Shown: piece after piece, positions 24,366-33,082 of the stretch
Layout: each line of letters begins with the position of its first letter
Position numbering within the stretch: position 1 is the first letter of the stretch
Assembly (NCBI GenBank): GCA_020637335.1
Contig: JACJWC010000011.1
Span: 62,001-126,000, forward strand
DNA length: 64,000 nt
Source: Acidobacteriota bacterium
Lineage (GTDB): Bacteria; Acidobacteriota; Holophagae; Acanthopleuribacterales; Acanthopleuribacteraceae
Direction: 5' to 3'
Translations under genes and position numbers: made by a program
The notes under the pieces: generated by a model
The model's database searches: none
Seen by the model: the letters and a program-made list of their open reading frames with translations, nothing else
What the model was told of the DNA's origin: nothing

Positions 24366-26967
24366 AGATTCCGGACAAACACCCATGATGCGGCAATACC
24401 ACGCCGTCAAAAAGGACCATCCACAGGATATCGTCTTCTTCCGCATGGGCGACTTCTACGAGATGATGTTCGAAGATGCCATCGAAGCCTCGCGCGTCCT
24501 GGGCATCACCCTGACCAAACGCGGAAAAGGCACTGCGGCAGAAGCGCCTATGTGCGGTGTTCCGTTCCATGCGGCCGAAGGTTACATCGCCAAGTTGGTG
24601 AAACAGGGTTACAGAGTCGCCATTTGCGATCAGGTTGAGGACGCCAAGGAAGCCAAAGGCCTCGTGCGTCGCGAGGTTGTTCGCGTTGTCACGCCCGGTA
24701 CAACCTTGGACGAAAATGTTATGGATGGCCATGAATTTCAATATTTGGCCGTTATCCTGAACGATCAGGAAACCTTTGCTTGTGCTTGGATCGAATTCTC
24801 TACCGGCCGTTTTGAACTCAGCCACCATGTCAGCTTTTCTGGTCAGCAAAACCTGGTTGACCTCTTGGCCACGCGAAATCCAGCCGAACTCGTGCTTCCC
24901 CCGGAGCTTCAGTTAGATTTTATCGACCCTGCATTCTTAAAAAATCGCTGCGTGACCCGTCTGGAACCCTGGCATTTTGGCGCCGATTTCGCCCGCCAAA
25001 AACTGCTCGACCACTTTGAAGTCCTGCGCTTGGACGGATTTGGCCTGGAGGACGCCCTGCTCATTCGCGTAGCGGGCGGGGCGCTATCCTACCTTTACGA
25101 AACCCAAAAACACAAAGCCAACCACATCCAAAACCTCAAAGTCCTACAACACAGTGAACACCTCATCCTGGATGCCGCGACCCAACGCAACTTGGAATTA
25201 ACGCGCACTCTGTTCGAGGGCAACCGCAAAGAATCCTTCCTTGGCCAAATTGACATGACCCAAACGGCCATGGGTGCTCGCCTGCTCAAGGAATGGGTTT
25301 TGGCGCCCTTAATGGATCTCACTGAGATCCGCGAACGGCAAACATTCGTCTCGAGTTTCGTCCACGCCACCATCCCACGCAGTGAAATTCGCAATATTCT
25401 GAAAGGCATTCCAGACTTGGACCGCCAATTGGGTAAATTGGCCATGCGCGCAATCAACCCCCGCGAGTTGCTCGGCTTGGGCAACGCCCTCGAACCCTTG
25501 CCCGATTTGGTGCGCTACATTGCCGAAGTAGTCCCAGACCAATACGGTTTAACGGAAAGCGATTTGACCGCCATTTGGCAAATCCGCACCCAAATCGAAC
25601 AGTGGATTGAACCCGAAACGCCTGTTCACACCCGCAACGGCGGCGTGATCCAGTCCGGAAACCATGCCGAACTGGATGAGTTGCGCCTGCTGCGCCGCGA
25701 TTCCCGCTCCACCCTGGCCCAACTGGAACGCGATGAACGAGAACGAACCGGTATTCCCAAACTTAAAGTTCAGTACAACAAGGTTTTTGGCTACTACATC
25801 GAAATTAGCAAAAGCTATGTCGACAAAGCACCCGACCACTACATCCGCAAACAAACCCTGGTCAACTGCGAACGGTACATTACGGAAGAACTCAAAGTCT
25901 ACGAAGAGAAGATCCTCGGTGCGGAGACCCGCATTCTCGAGCTCGAAAATGAGTGTTATGAAAACCTGATCACCCAGCTCATGGCCCAATTGGAACCCCT
26001 TCGCCGGTGGTCGCATTGCCTGGCATTGGTCGATGTGCATTGCGCCCTGGCCGAACTGGCCGTCGTCCGTCACTATTGCCGGCCCGATGTCAATGACGGC
26101 CCTGAAATTGTGATTCAGGAAGGTCGTCACCCCGTAATTGAGGCCCTGAGCGATGAACGCTTTATCGCCAATGACACCTACCTCAACAATGAACTCGATC
26201 GGATGATCATCATCACCGGTCCGAACATGGGCGGGAAAAGTACCTACTTGCGGCAAGTCGCCCTGATTTGCCTGATGGCGCAAATGGGCAGTTGGGTTCC
26301 CGCAACCAAAGCCGAAATTGGCGTCGTCGACCGCATCTTCACCCGCGTAGGCGCCTCCGATCACTTGGCCAAGGGCCAATCCACTTTTATGGTCGAAATG
26401 ACAGAAACCGCCCACATTCTCAATCATGCCAGCGCCCGTAGCCTGATCATCCTGGATGAGATCGGACGCGGGACATCGACATTCGATGGGCTTTCCATCG
26501 CCTGGGCCACTGCAGAGTACATCCTGGATACGGCCCAAATCGGTGCCAAAACCCTATTTGCGACCCACTACCACGAGATGACCGAATTGGAGAAACTCCA
26601 GCCCGGCGTGCGTAATTTTCAAATTACCGTCCGCGAGTGGAATAACCGCATTGTATTTCTGCGCCGAATCGAGCGCGGTGCAGCCGATCAAAGCTACGGT
26701 ATTCACGTGGCCCAATTGGCCGGTTTACCGAAAGCACTGGTCGGTCGCGCCCGTGAAATCCTCAAAAATTTAGAAAAAAATGAGTTGGATACAACCGGGC
26801 AACCCAAGTTGGCGCGCGGCGGTAAACCAAGCGAACCGGAACAACAACTCTCGCTGTTTGGCCCCGAACCCAGCGAAATCGAAGAGGAGTTGCGCCACAC
26901 CAACCTGGATGATCTGAGCCCCAAAAAAGCGCTTGAATTACTCTACCGCTGGAAAGACCTGCTTTAG
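24358..26967 (+). CDS. mutS: DNA mismatch repair protein MutS
   Basis: 869 residues from ATG 24358 with GAGG upstream. The N-terminal mismatch-reading domain contains the conserved F-x-E context (FFRMGDFYEMMFEDA). The C-terminal ABC-type ATPase has Walker A GPNMGGKST, the signature region STFMVEM, Walker B LIILDEIGRGTSTFDG and the ATHYHEM switch. Length is normal (E. coli 853). It detects base mismatches and small loops and recruits MutL, which is not in this window. The convergent hydrolase gene overlaps its stop by four bases. Confidence 0.97.
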   Translation: MVKDSGQTPMMRQYHAVKKDHPQDIVFFRMGDFYEMMFEDAIEASRVLGITLTKRGKGTAAEAPMCGVPFHAAEGYIAKLVKQGYRVAICDQVEDAKEAKGLVRREVVRVVTPGTTLDENVMDGHEFQYLAVILNDQETFACAWIEFSTGRFELSHHVSFSGQQNLVDLLATRNPAELVLPPELQLDFIDPAFLKNRCVTRLEPWHFGADFARQKLLDHFEVLRLDGFGLEDALLIRVAGGALSYLYETQKHKANHIQNLKVLQHSEHLILDAATQRNLELTRTLFEGNRKESFLGQIDMTQTAMGARLLKEWVLAPLMDLTEIRERQTFVSSFVHATIPRSEIRNILKGIPDLDRQLGKLAMRAINPRELLGLGNALEPLPDLVRYIAEVVPDQYGLTESDLTAIWQIRTQIEQWIEPETPVHTRNGGVIQSGNHAELDELRLLRRDSRSTLAQLERDERERTGIPKLKVQYNKVFGYYIEISKSYVDKAPDHYIRKQTLVNCERYITEELKVYEEKILGAETRILELENECYENLITQLMAQLEPLRRWSHCLALVDVHCALAELAVVRHYCRPDVNDGPEIVIQEGRHPVIEALSDERFIANDTYLNNELDRMIIITGPNMGGKSTYLRQVALICLMAQMGSWVPATKAEIGVVDRIFTRVGASDHLAKGQSTFMVEMTETAHILNHASARSLIILDEIGRGTSTFDGLSIAWATAEYILDTAQIGAKTLFATHYHEMTELEKLQPGVRNFQITVREWNNRIVFLRRIERGAADQSYGIHVAQLAGLPKALVGRAREILKNLEKNELDTTGQPKLARGGKPSEPEQQLSLFGPEPSEIEEELRHTNLDDLSPKKALELLYRWKDLL

Positions 26968-27497
26968 GCTTGTTCCGCACGGCGAATTGCTGCATGAACA
27001 CTGGCCTCCAAACAATTCAAGGCCGCCTCGCTGTGCAATAAATGGCCCTCATCGAAGCGAAAATAGTGCAATTCCGGGTGGGGTTGGGAACGGCTCACAC
27101 AGGCCTCAATTGAAACAAACGGAATCACCTCATCCTGAGTCGCCGCCAAAAGCCAAGTCGGGATCTCATGAGGAATGACCAGTCCATTAAAAACCTCCAG
27201 GATTTCGGGCGTTTGATAGGCCGGATCGAATGTCCCCACCGCTGGCGCGACAAGCACCAACGCCTTTACCTTCGCCCCATTTTCCTTTAACCACAACAGG
27301 GCCGTAAGACCGCCAAGCGATGTCGCCACCATGACGCACGGACTTTGAATCAAATCATCTAAAAGGGCCAAGCGCTCCGGGATGTCATTGGGCAGGGCGG
27401 GAATCTCAATGTGTGGTAATTTTTGTTTTAGAAACAGGGACCGCACACCGTTGGGTCCACTGTCTTTGCCATGAATGTAATAAAGCGGTAAGCCCAC
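26964..27497 (-). CDS. Small alpha/beta hydrolase (YqiA-like esterase family)
   Basis: 177 residues from GTG 27497, chosen because GGAGG lies 5 bases upstream and the conserved strand LPLYYIHG begins at once; an ATG 10 codons earlier has no ribosome site. Motifs: oxyanion region YIHGKDSGPNG, nucleophile elbow MVATSLGG (Ser in TSLGG), acidic residue in AATQDEVIP, and His in DEGHLL. This triad order fits small YqiA/RBBP9-type hydrolases of ~190 residues. The substrate is unknown. It ends in a 4-base overlap with mutS. Confidence 0.8.
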   Translation of the reverse strand: MGLPLYYIHGKDSGPNGVRSLFLKQKLPHIEIPALPNDIPERLALLDDLIQSPCVMVATSLGGLTALLWLKENGAKVKALVLVAPAVGTFDPAYQTPEILEVFNGLVIPHEIPTWLLAATQDEVIPFVSIEACVSRSQPHPELHYFRFDEGHLLHSEAALNCLEASVHAAIRRAEQA

Positions 27498-27574
27498 ACT
27501 GACCTCCAAAGATATTCCTGGCACCATAACACAAAGCTGCTAAGCTATCGCCGATCACCCGTGTAGGAGCATTT

Positions 27575-28327
27575 ATGATTACCCTTTACGGTTTTGGACC
27601 TGCTTTTGGACTGCTGGACCCTTCCCCTTTTGTGACCAAGGTGGAAATTTTCCTGCGCATGAATGGCATCGAGTACCAAAAGAAACGCGGTTCACTGGGC
27701 AAGAGTCCAACCCAAAAACTTCCCTACATCGATGACGATGGGACCCTGATTTCCGACTCCAGCTTGATCCTGGATTACCTGATGCAGAAATACGCGCCCC
27801 AATTCAATGCCCACCTCACCGATGAAGCACATGCACAAGGCTTGGCCTTCCAACGTCTTTTGGAAGACCACCTTTACTTTGCCGCACTTTACGGCCGCTG
27901 GCTGGATTCCGATTATAATCAGCCCGTTCACCAGCGTTTTTTGAGCAAAATCCCCAAATTAATCCGCCCCTTAGTCAAAACCTTGGTTGTCCGCCGCATG
28001 CGCGGATACGTTCATGCCCAAGGTCTGGGCCGCCACCCCAAACATGTCATCTACGATTTTGCCCGTCGCGATATCCGCGCTTTGCGCACATTCTTAGGCG
28101 AAAAAACCTGGCTTTTGGGCGACAAACCTTCCAGCTACGATGCGACGGTAGGCGCTTTTTTGTGGTCGATAATGCGGGTCGAAATCCCTTCGCCCTTTGA
28201 AGATATCCGCGCCGAATCTCCCAATTTCAAAGCATATGTGGACCGGTTGGCCAAAACCTATTTCCCAGAAGTCGGTGAGAAAAAGGACCGCAAGAAATCT
28301 GAACCCGAAACGCAACCCGTAACGTAG
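27575..28327 (+). CDS. Glutathione S-transferase-like protein
   Basis: 250 residues, TAGGAGC before the ATG. The N-terminal thioredoxin-like domain opens MITLYGFGPAFGLLDPSPF and has the cis-Pro region TQKLPYIDDDG with S-D-S-S in LISDSSLILDYL, where GST proteins contact the gamma-glutamyl group. The C-terminal helical domain ends with the GST N-capping type segment LLGDKPSSYDATVGAFLW. The pattern is closest to the metaxin/FAXC-like GST group. No catalytic Cys or Tyr could be assigned with certainty. The last 20 residues are charged and probably disordered. Confidence 0.82.
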   Translation: MITLYGFGPAFGLLDPSPFVTKVEIFLRMNGIEYQKKRGSLGKSPTQKLPYIDDDGTLISDSSLILDYLMQKYAPQFNAHLTDEAHAQGLAFQRLLEDHLYFAALYGRWLDSDYNQPVHQRFLSKIPKLIRPLVKTLVVRRMRGYVHAQGLGRHPKHVIYDFARRDIRALRTFLGEKTWLLGDKPSSYDATVGAFLWSIMRVEIPSPFEDIRAESPNFKAYVDRLAKTYFPEVGEKKDRKKSEPETQPVT

Positions 28328-28352
28328 GCATTTACTCTGGAATCTCTGGCTT

Positions 28353-28754
28353 CTAACTGAAATGTTCGAAGCCCACCAGGCTGTAAACCCCGCAAAACGC
28401 CAAGGCTTTTTTGATTTGGTGACGCTTCATCAGTGCAAACGACAAGCAGTCCTTGAACCGCACGCCTTGCCCACCAAATTTTTTGAACCAGGCCAATGCC
28501 TCCCATTCATCGTCGGGTTCGGCACGCATCACTGTTAATGCCTTCGAATGCAAGAGTCCTTGGGCAATGTCTTCTGTGAATTTCATCGGCGTGTGGCGAC
28601 TCAATAGAGTCAACGTCTCCTCAATGGCAAACGGAGAGGTGGCAATCGGCAGGTTATTTTTCTGAATTTTCAGGAAGGCCTTGAGCGCCTGCGCATGGTG
28701 CCGATCGGCCGAAAGATAACGCGCCAAAAAGGCAGATGCATCTACATAGATCAT
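28353..28754 (-). CDS. PIN-domain ribonuclease toxin (VapC-like)
   Basis: 133 residues. PIN-domain acidic residues are visible: the first Asp in MIYVDASAFLARYL, Glu in FAIEETLTLL and Asp in GVRFKDCLSFALM. The length is right for VapC toxins, which cleave tRNA or rRNA. The start overlaps the stop of the upstream antitoxin gene by 4 bases (ATGA), the standard toxin-antitoxin layout. RNA target unknown. Confidence 0.85.
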   Translation of the reverse strand: MIYVDASAFLARYLSADRHHAQALKAFLKIQKNNLPIATSPFAIEETLTLLSRHTPMKFTEDIAQGLLHSKALTVMRAEPDDEWEALAWFKKFGGQGVRFKDCLSFALMKRHQIKKALAFCGVYSLVGFEHFS

Positions 28755-28972
28755 GATTCGATTACCCCCTTGAAGGTCTGGGATAGGTCGCTTGGCGTGG
28801 CATGCCGGTACACCTGATCGAAATCGAACAGCGGGTCTTCCGGCTGGCTGCCCGATAAGTAGGCTTCCAAAGCCAATCGCACCAGTTCACTGAACGAAAT
28901 GCCCAGTTCTTCTGCCTTGCGATTGGCCTGCGCACGCAATTCCGCCGAGATAAAAAAATTAGTTCTTTTCAT
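28751..28972 (-). CDS. Ribbon-helix-helix antitoxin (VapB-like)
   Basis: 73 residues. The N-terminus has the ribbon-helix-helix DNA-binding pattern (TNFFISAELRAQANRKAEE, then LGISFSELVRLALEAYL). The C-terminal 30 residues (PEDPLFDFDQVYRHATP and onward) would wrap the toxin. It is first in a two-gene operon with the PIN protein and probably represses that operon through the direct repeats in its promoter at 28983-29003. Confidence 0.85.
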   Translation of the reverse strand: MKRTNFFISAELRAQANRKAEELGISFSELVRLALEAYLSGSQPEDPLFDFDQVYRHATPSDLSQTFKGVIES

Positions 28973-28982
28973 TTCTAGTTCC

Positions 28983-29003
28983 TACACACCAAGATATACA
29001 CAC
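28983..29003 (-). repeat. Direct repeat TACACAC x2 around the toxin-antitoxin -10 element
   Basis: Two identical 7-mers at 28983-28989 and 28997-29003 (plus strand TACACAC), separated by 7 bases that contain the -10 element. Ribbon-helix-helix antitoxins typically bind such spaced repeats, so this is a likely autoregulatory operator. Confidence 0.55.
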
Positions 29004-29019
29004 GTTGGACAATCGTCAA
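28991..29019 (-). promoter_or_regulatory. Promoter of the toxin-antitoxin operon
   Basis: On the minus strand TTGACG (29014-29019), a 17-base spacer and TATCTT (28991-28996), 18 bases before the antitoxin ATG. Overlapped by the direct repeats. It lies back to back with the ffh promoter. Confidence 0.55.
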
Positions 29020-29032
29020 GTCCGCCTTTCGG

Positions 29033-29061
29033 TTGACTTGAGCAGCGGCCTGCGATACCAT
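29033..29061 (+). promoter_or_regulatory. Promoter of the ffh-rplS operon
   Basis: TTGACT (29033-29038), 17-base spacer, TACCAT (29056-29061), about 50 bases before the ffh ATG. The -35 hexamer matches 5 of 6, the -10 hexamer 4 of 6. Confidence 0.55.
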
Positions 29062-29113
29062 TGCCGGCTGCGCCTTTTTTGGCCCTTGATCGCTCAGGAG
29101 ACCGGTTTTTCGC

Positions 29114-30682
29114 ATGTTTGATCAGTTAAGTAACAAGATTCAGGATACCTTCCGCAAACTGACCGGAAAAGCCAAACTTTCCGAAGAAAACATGCAGGAT
29201 GCTTTGGCGGAGATCCGTCGAGCGCTTCTCGAAGCGGACGTTAACTTTAAAGTCGTCAAAACCTTCATTGAGCAAGTCAAACAAAAGGCGTTGGGCCAGG
29301 ACGTTTTACGCGGATTGGACCCGGGCCAACAATTGGTCAAGATTGTCCACGGTGGTTTGGTTGAACTGCTCGGCGGGCAAGCTCGCGAAATCGATTTTTC
29401 CAGACAAAAGCCCTACGTCATTATGGTGGTGGGCCTTCAAGGTACTGGTAAAACCACGACCTGCGGAAAGTTGGCCAATTACTTGGCCAAAAAAGGTAAG
29501 AAACCCTTATTGGTCCCGTGTGACGTTTATCGACCTGCCGCAATCCTCCAGCTTCAAACGGTGGGAGCCGGCATTGATGTCCCGGTATTTGATTCGACCA
29601 ACCTGAACAAACCCTTAGAAATTGTAGATCGAGCGCTCGCGCAAGCCAAAAAAGACCAACAAGACGTTTTGATCGTCGATACCGCTGGTCGCCTGCACAT
29701 CGACGACACCTTAATGGATGAGCTCAAACAGCTCAAAGCCAAATTAAACCCATCCGAGATTTTCTTCGTCGCGGACGCCATGACCGGTCAGGATGCGGTG
29801 ACTTCAGCTGGCGCCTTCCACCAAGCCTTGGAATTAAGTGGCGTCATCATGACCAAATTGGATGGCGACGCCCGCGGTGGTGCCGCCCTCTCGATTTCGG
29901 AAGTCACAGGTGCACGGCTGCGTTTTGTGGGCTTGGGTGAGAAAGTTGACGATTTTGAGCCGTTCCACCCAGACCGCATGGCCGGCCGAATCCTGGGCAT
30001 GGGCGACGTGCTCAGCTTGGTTGAACGGGTTCAAGAGCGGGTAGATCAAGAAGAAGCCATGGCGCTCCAGAAGAAAATGCTGGAGAACCAATTCACCCTG
30101 GAAGATTTCAGCAAAACCATTTCACAAATCGGCAAGATGGGCGATTTGGGTGGTTTGATGGGCATGATGCCCGGCATGGGCAAACTGAAAGAGAAGATGG
30201 ACATCAACAAAGAGTCCAAGCAGTTCACCACCTTTCAGGCCATCATCAATTCCATGACCCCGGAAGAGCGCCAAAACCATGCCATCCTGACCAACCGCCG
30301 CAAAGCGCGCATCGCCAAAGGTTCTGGCCGCCAGGTCAGTGAAATCAACAAGATGCTGCAGCAGTTCATGCAAATGCGCCAAATGATGAGTTTAATGACA
30401 AAACCGGGCAAACTTGGTAAACTCCGCCAGATGTTCAGCCGGGCGGGCATGGGCGATTTCGCCAAAAATATGTTTCCCGGAAGCCAATACAAGCTGCCCA
30501 ACGGCATGACCGAAGAACAACTGGAGCAATTGGCGGAACAAAATGGGGGTCAACTCCCACCGGAAGTCATTCAACAGTTAATGCCTGGTGCCGCGCGTCC
30601 TGCCGGACACCAAGCGTCGCGTCCCAAAAAGGATCGCAAAAAAGAAAAAGCCAAACGCAAGCAAGGCCGAAAAAGAAGGTAG
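29114..30682 (+). CDS. ffh: Signal recognition particle protein Ffh
   Basis: 522 residues. N domain (1-90), G domain with G1 GLQGTGKTTT, the DTAGR switch and TKLDGDARGG, then the methionine-rich M domain (GLMGMMPGMGKLKEKM, then SRQMxx-type helix NKMLQQFMQMRQMM), which binds signal peptides and 4.5S RNA. It carries a longer, Gln-rich and very basic C-terminal tail than E. coli Ffh (453 residues). It targets ribosome-nascent chains to the membrane with FtsY. First gene of a seven-gene translation operon; rpsP starts 8 bases after its stop. Confidence 0.97.
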   Translation: MFDQLSNKIQDTFRKLTGKAKLSEENMQDALAEIRRALLEADVNFKVVKTFIEQVKQKALGQDVLRGLDPGQQLVKIVHGGLVELLGGQAREIDFSRQKPYVIMVVGLQGTGKTTTCGKLANYLAKKGKKPLLVPCDVYRPAAILQLQTVGAGIDVPVFDSTNLNKPLEIVDRALAQAKKDQQDVLIVDTAGRLHIDDTLMDELKQLKAKLNPSEIFFVADAMTGQDAVTSAGAFHQALELSGVIMTKLDGDARGGAALSISEVTGARLRFVGLGEKVDDFEPFHPDRMAGRILGMGDVLSLVERVQERVDQEEAMALQKKMLENQFTLEDFSKTISQIGKMGDLGGLMGMMPGMGKLKEKMDINKESKQFTTFQAIINSMTPEERQNHAILTNRRKARIAKGSGRQVSEINKMLQQFMQMRQMMSLMTKPGKLGKLRQMFSRAGMGDFAKNMFPGSQYKLPNGMTEEQLEQLAEQNGGQLPPEVIQQLMPGAARPAGHQASRPKKDRKKEKAKRKQGRKRR

Positions 30683-30690
30683 GACTTTTC

Positions 30691-30933
30691 ATGTTAGCAA
30701 TTCGTCTCAAAAGAATGGGTTCCAAACACCGCCCGTACTATCGGATCGTGGTTAGCGAAAACGACAAAACGCCGACCAGTTCCTGTGTGGAAGAGCTGGG
30801 TTTTTACCACCCGATCGCCACTGACAAGGACACCAAGATCAACAAGGAACGGGCCGCCTATTGGCTGGAAAAGGGCGCACGTCCTTCCAAAACCGTTCTG
30901 GGTTTGTTCAAGAAACACGACATCAAGGCCTGA
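30691..30933 (+). CDS. rpsP: 30S ribosomal protein S16
   Basis: 80 residues, the usual length. The family N-terminus MLAIRLKRMGSKHRPYYRIVV is followed by ELGFYHP and the closing motif EKGARPSKTVLGLFKK. It binds 16S rRNA early in 30S assembly. Sits between ffh and khpA, the standard bacterial order ffh-rpsP-khpA-rimM-trmD-rplS. Confidence 0.97.
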   Translation: MLAIRLKRMGSKHRPYYRIVVSENDKTPTSSCVEELGFYHPIATDKDTKINKERAAYWLEKGARPSKTVLGLFKKHDIKA

Positions 30934-30942
30934 GGTTAAGCC

Positions 30943-31173
30943 ATGCAGGAATGGCTTGTCACCTACTTGAAAGCGATTGTCGGGCAACCCGATGCGGTCG
31001 AAGTCCAATGCACCGAAGGTGAATTGACCACCGTATTCCACGTCAAAGTGGACGGTGAAGATGTCGGCCGGGTCAAGGGTCGTCAAGGCCGTATGGTTCT
31101 TGCCCTGCAGTCCGTATTGAATTTAGCCAATGCCAAACCGCAACGCCGGTTTGTTTTGGATATTGTCAATTGA
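30943..31173 (+). CDS. khpA: KH-domain RNA-binding protein KhpA
   Basis: 76 residues, a single type-II KH domain. The nucleic-acid-binding loop GxxG is GRQG in RVKGRQGRM, and the start MQEWLVTYLKAIVGQPDAV matches the family. Commonly works with KhpB in RNA binding and cell-envelope control. Starts 9 bases after rpsP. Confidence 0.92.
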   Translation: MQEWLVTYLKAIVGQPDAVEVQCTEGELTTVFHVKVDGEDVGRVKGRQGRMVLALQSVLNLANAKPQRRFVLDIVN

Positions 31174-31190
31174 CATTGGCCAAATATGCT

Positions 31191-31221
31191 CCGGGCCAGC
31201 TCTGGCCCGGTCCCTTTTCTG
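31191..31221 (+). terminator. Terminator-like hairpin between khpA and rimM
   Basis: A 9-bp perfect inverted repeat, CCGGGCCAG / CTGGCCCGG (31191-31199, 31202-31210), followed by a T-rich stretch (TCCCTTTTCT). It lies in a 59-base gap inside the translation operon, so it may be a partial terminator or attenuator that lowers expression of the genes after khpA. Confidence 0.5.
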
Positions 31222-31232
31222 GATAAAACAGC

Positions 31233-31778
31233 ATGCCGTTGGAACCCATCTCCGTTCCCAACCCCGATGAGTTACGTCGGGTCGGCATAGTTGTGCGCGC
31301 CCACGGCATCCGCGGAGCGATGGTCTTCAAAATCGAATCCGATTTTCCAGAATGGGTCCGCCAACAAAAGTCATTTTGGGTCTTCCACCACGAAACATGG
31401 GGACAATGGCAGCGCAGTTCCGTCAGCCTGAACCGCGAGGGCATGCTGCTCACCGTCAAGGAAATAACCTCGCGCGATGAAGCCGAAGCGCAGATCGGCG
31501 CCCAGCTCTACGTTCCGGAAGCAGAGGCCCGCAAGGTCCTGGACGAGGATACTTTTTTTAATTCGGACTTGGTCGGTTGCACGGTTGGTGATGGGCAAAA
31601 ATCCTATGGCAAAGTCGTTTCTGTACTGGACGGTCCGGCCCACCCGATCCTCGAAATCAAAAAACCGAATGGCAAAACCTTCCTCTTTCCTTTCACCAAA
31701 ACGTTGGTCCCACACATTGACCTGGCTCAGAACTGGATTCAGGTGGATATGCCTGAAGGACTTGATGAATTGACATGA
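31233..31778 (+). CDS. rimM: Ribosome maturation factor RimM
   Basis: 181 residues. The N-terminal barrel has the family motif RRVGIVVRAHGIRGAMVF, and the PRC-barrel C-terminal half includes LVGCTVGDG and the closing VPHIDLAQNWIQVDMPEGL. It binds S19 in the 30S head during 16S rRNA maturation. Its stop overlaps the trmD start (ATGA). Confidence 0.94.
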   Translation: MPLEPISVPNPDELRRVGIVVRAHGIRGAMVFKIESDFPEWVRQQKSFWVFHHETWGQWQRSSVSLNREGMLLTVKEITSRDEAEAQIGAQLYVPEAEARKVLDEDTFFNSDLVGCTVGDGQKSYGKVVSVLDGPAHPILEIKKPNGKTFLFPFTKTLVPHIDLAQNWIQVDMPEGLDELT

Positions 31779-32503
31779 GGATTAGTTGCCTCTCTCTGTT
31801 TCCAGAGATCATTCAAGGGGCCTTGTCCCACAGCATCCCGGGCAAAGCCCAGGAACGCGAACTGTTCCAGTTGGAACACGTTCAGATCCGCGATTTCGCG
31901 CTCGATAAACACCGCAGCGTGGATGAGATCCCCTACGGCGGTGGCGCCGGCATGGTGCTTAAGCCCGAACCGGTCGTCGCGGCCATTCGCAGTGTCAAGC
32001 AGCCTGACTCTCTGGTCATTCACCCTTCGCCTTCGGGGATCCCCTTCACGCAAACATTAGCGAAACAACTGGCCAACCAACCCCATCTGATCCTGATTGC
32101 CTCTCGATACGAAGGTCTGGATCAGCGAGTCATCGATGGTTGGGTCGACTTGGAAGTGTCGTTGGGAGACTTTGTCATCTCCGGCGGCGAACTGGCCTGT
32201 GCCGTCATGATTGACGCCATTTCGCGCCTGATCCCAGGCGTAGTGGGCAAGTTGGAAAGCATTCAGGAAGAGAGTTTTGAAGACGGGCTACTAGAGCACC
32301 CTCAATACACGCGCCCACCTGAATTTGAGGGCCGTAGCATTCCCGAAGTGCTGCTCAGCGGACACCACGAACACATCCGCAAGTGGCGACGCAAGGAACG
32401 TATTCGTCGAACCCGCGCACGTAGACCCGACTTGTTCGCCCGTTTCCAGCCGGACAAAGAAGCCCTAAAACTGCTCAAAGAGTTGGACCAAGAAGATGCG
32501 TGA
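31775..32503 (+). CDS. trmD: tRNA (guanine-37-N1)-methyltransferase TrmD
   Basis: 242 residues, a SPOUT trefoil-knot enzyme. Conserved segments are MRISCLSLFPEII, VDEIPYGGGAGMVLKPEP, LIASRYEGLDQRVID and VSLGDFVISGGELA, which form the SAM knot and guanine pocket. It methylates G37 of tRNAs to prevent frameshifting. Overlaps rimM by 4 bases and the following methyltransferase gene by 8. Confidence 0.96.
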   Translation: MRISCLSLFPEIIQGALSHSIPGKAQERELFQLEHVQIRDFALDKHRSVDEIPYGGGAGMVLKPEPVVAAIRSVKQPDSLVIHPSPSGIPFTQTLAKQLANQPHLILIASRYEGLDQRVIDGWVDLEVSLGDFVISGGELACAVMIDAISRLIPGVVGKLESIQEESFEDGLLEHPQYTRPPEFEGRSIPEVLLSGHHEHIRKWRRKERIRRTRARRPDLFARFQPDKEALKLLKELDQEDA

Positions 32504-33071
32504 ACCCGCTGTCCATTTGGTTTTGCGTCACGATTTTGTATTGGGCCGCGAAGAAAAACCGATCCACGCCTCGGTCACCCAAATCGACTTGCACGATTTC
32601 TCCCGATTGACCCGTACTTACGGATTAGCCGGTTTTCATTGCATTACCGCCATGCAGAGTCAGCACCAAATTACGGCGGAAATCCTCGATTATTGGCAAC
32701 AAGGCTTCGGCCAGAACTACAATCCCGACCGCAGCGAAGCCCTGACCAAACTGTTTTTGCATCGCTCTTTTGAAGCGTGTTTAGAACAAATCAGCGAACG
32801 CGAAGGTCAAAAACCCGTGTTGATTGGCACCTCCGCACGAGCCTTTCCTGAAAAAAACCTTGATTACCAACAATTTTCGTCTACAATACTGCCCTTGTGT
32901 CGCCCCGTTGTGATCCAGTTCGGAACCAGCTGGGGACTCAGTGCGGAACAATGTGGCCAATGTGATTGGATCCTGTCCCCCATCGAAGGTCACGATGGGT
33001 ATAATCACCTCTCGGTCCGATGCGCAGCCGCCATTATCATCGACCGTCTGTTTGGCGCATCTAACGGTTAG
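32496..33071 (+). CDS. SPOUT-like RNA methyltransferase (PF09936 family)
   Basis: 191 residues. The N-terminus VHLVLRHDFVL plus VTQIDLHDFSRLTRTYGLAGFHCIT matches the PF09936 group of predicted RNA methyltransferases often found between trmD and rplS in deltaproteobacteria and related lineages. The C-terminus (IQFGTSWGLSAEQ, then YNHLSVRCAAAIIIDRLFG) resembles the SPOUT cofactor knot. RNA target unknown. Its start lies in the end of trmD, so the genes are translationally coupled. Confidence 0.85.
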   Translation: MREPAVHLVLRHDFVLGREEKPIHASVTQIDLHDFSRLTRTYGLAGFHCITAMQSQHQITAEILDYWQQGFGQNYNPDRSEALTKLFLHRSFEACLEQISEREGQKPVLIGTSARAFPEKNLDYQQFSSTILPLCRPVVIQFGTSWGLSAEQCGQCDWILSPIEGHDGYNHLSVRCAAAIIIDRLFGASNG

Positions 33072-33082
33072 GAGCAATCCCA

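Noticed and set aside
25549..26538. 330-codon minus-strand open frame inside mutS
   Set aside because: It is antisense to the conserved ATPase region of mutS; frames of this size arise opposite GC-rich genes and its composition is not protein-like.
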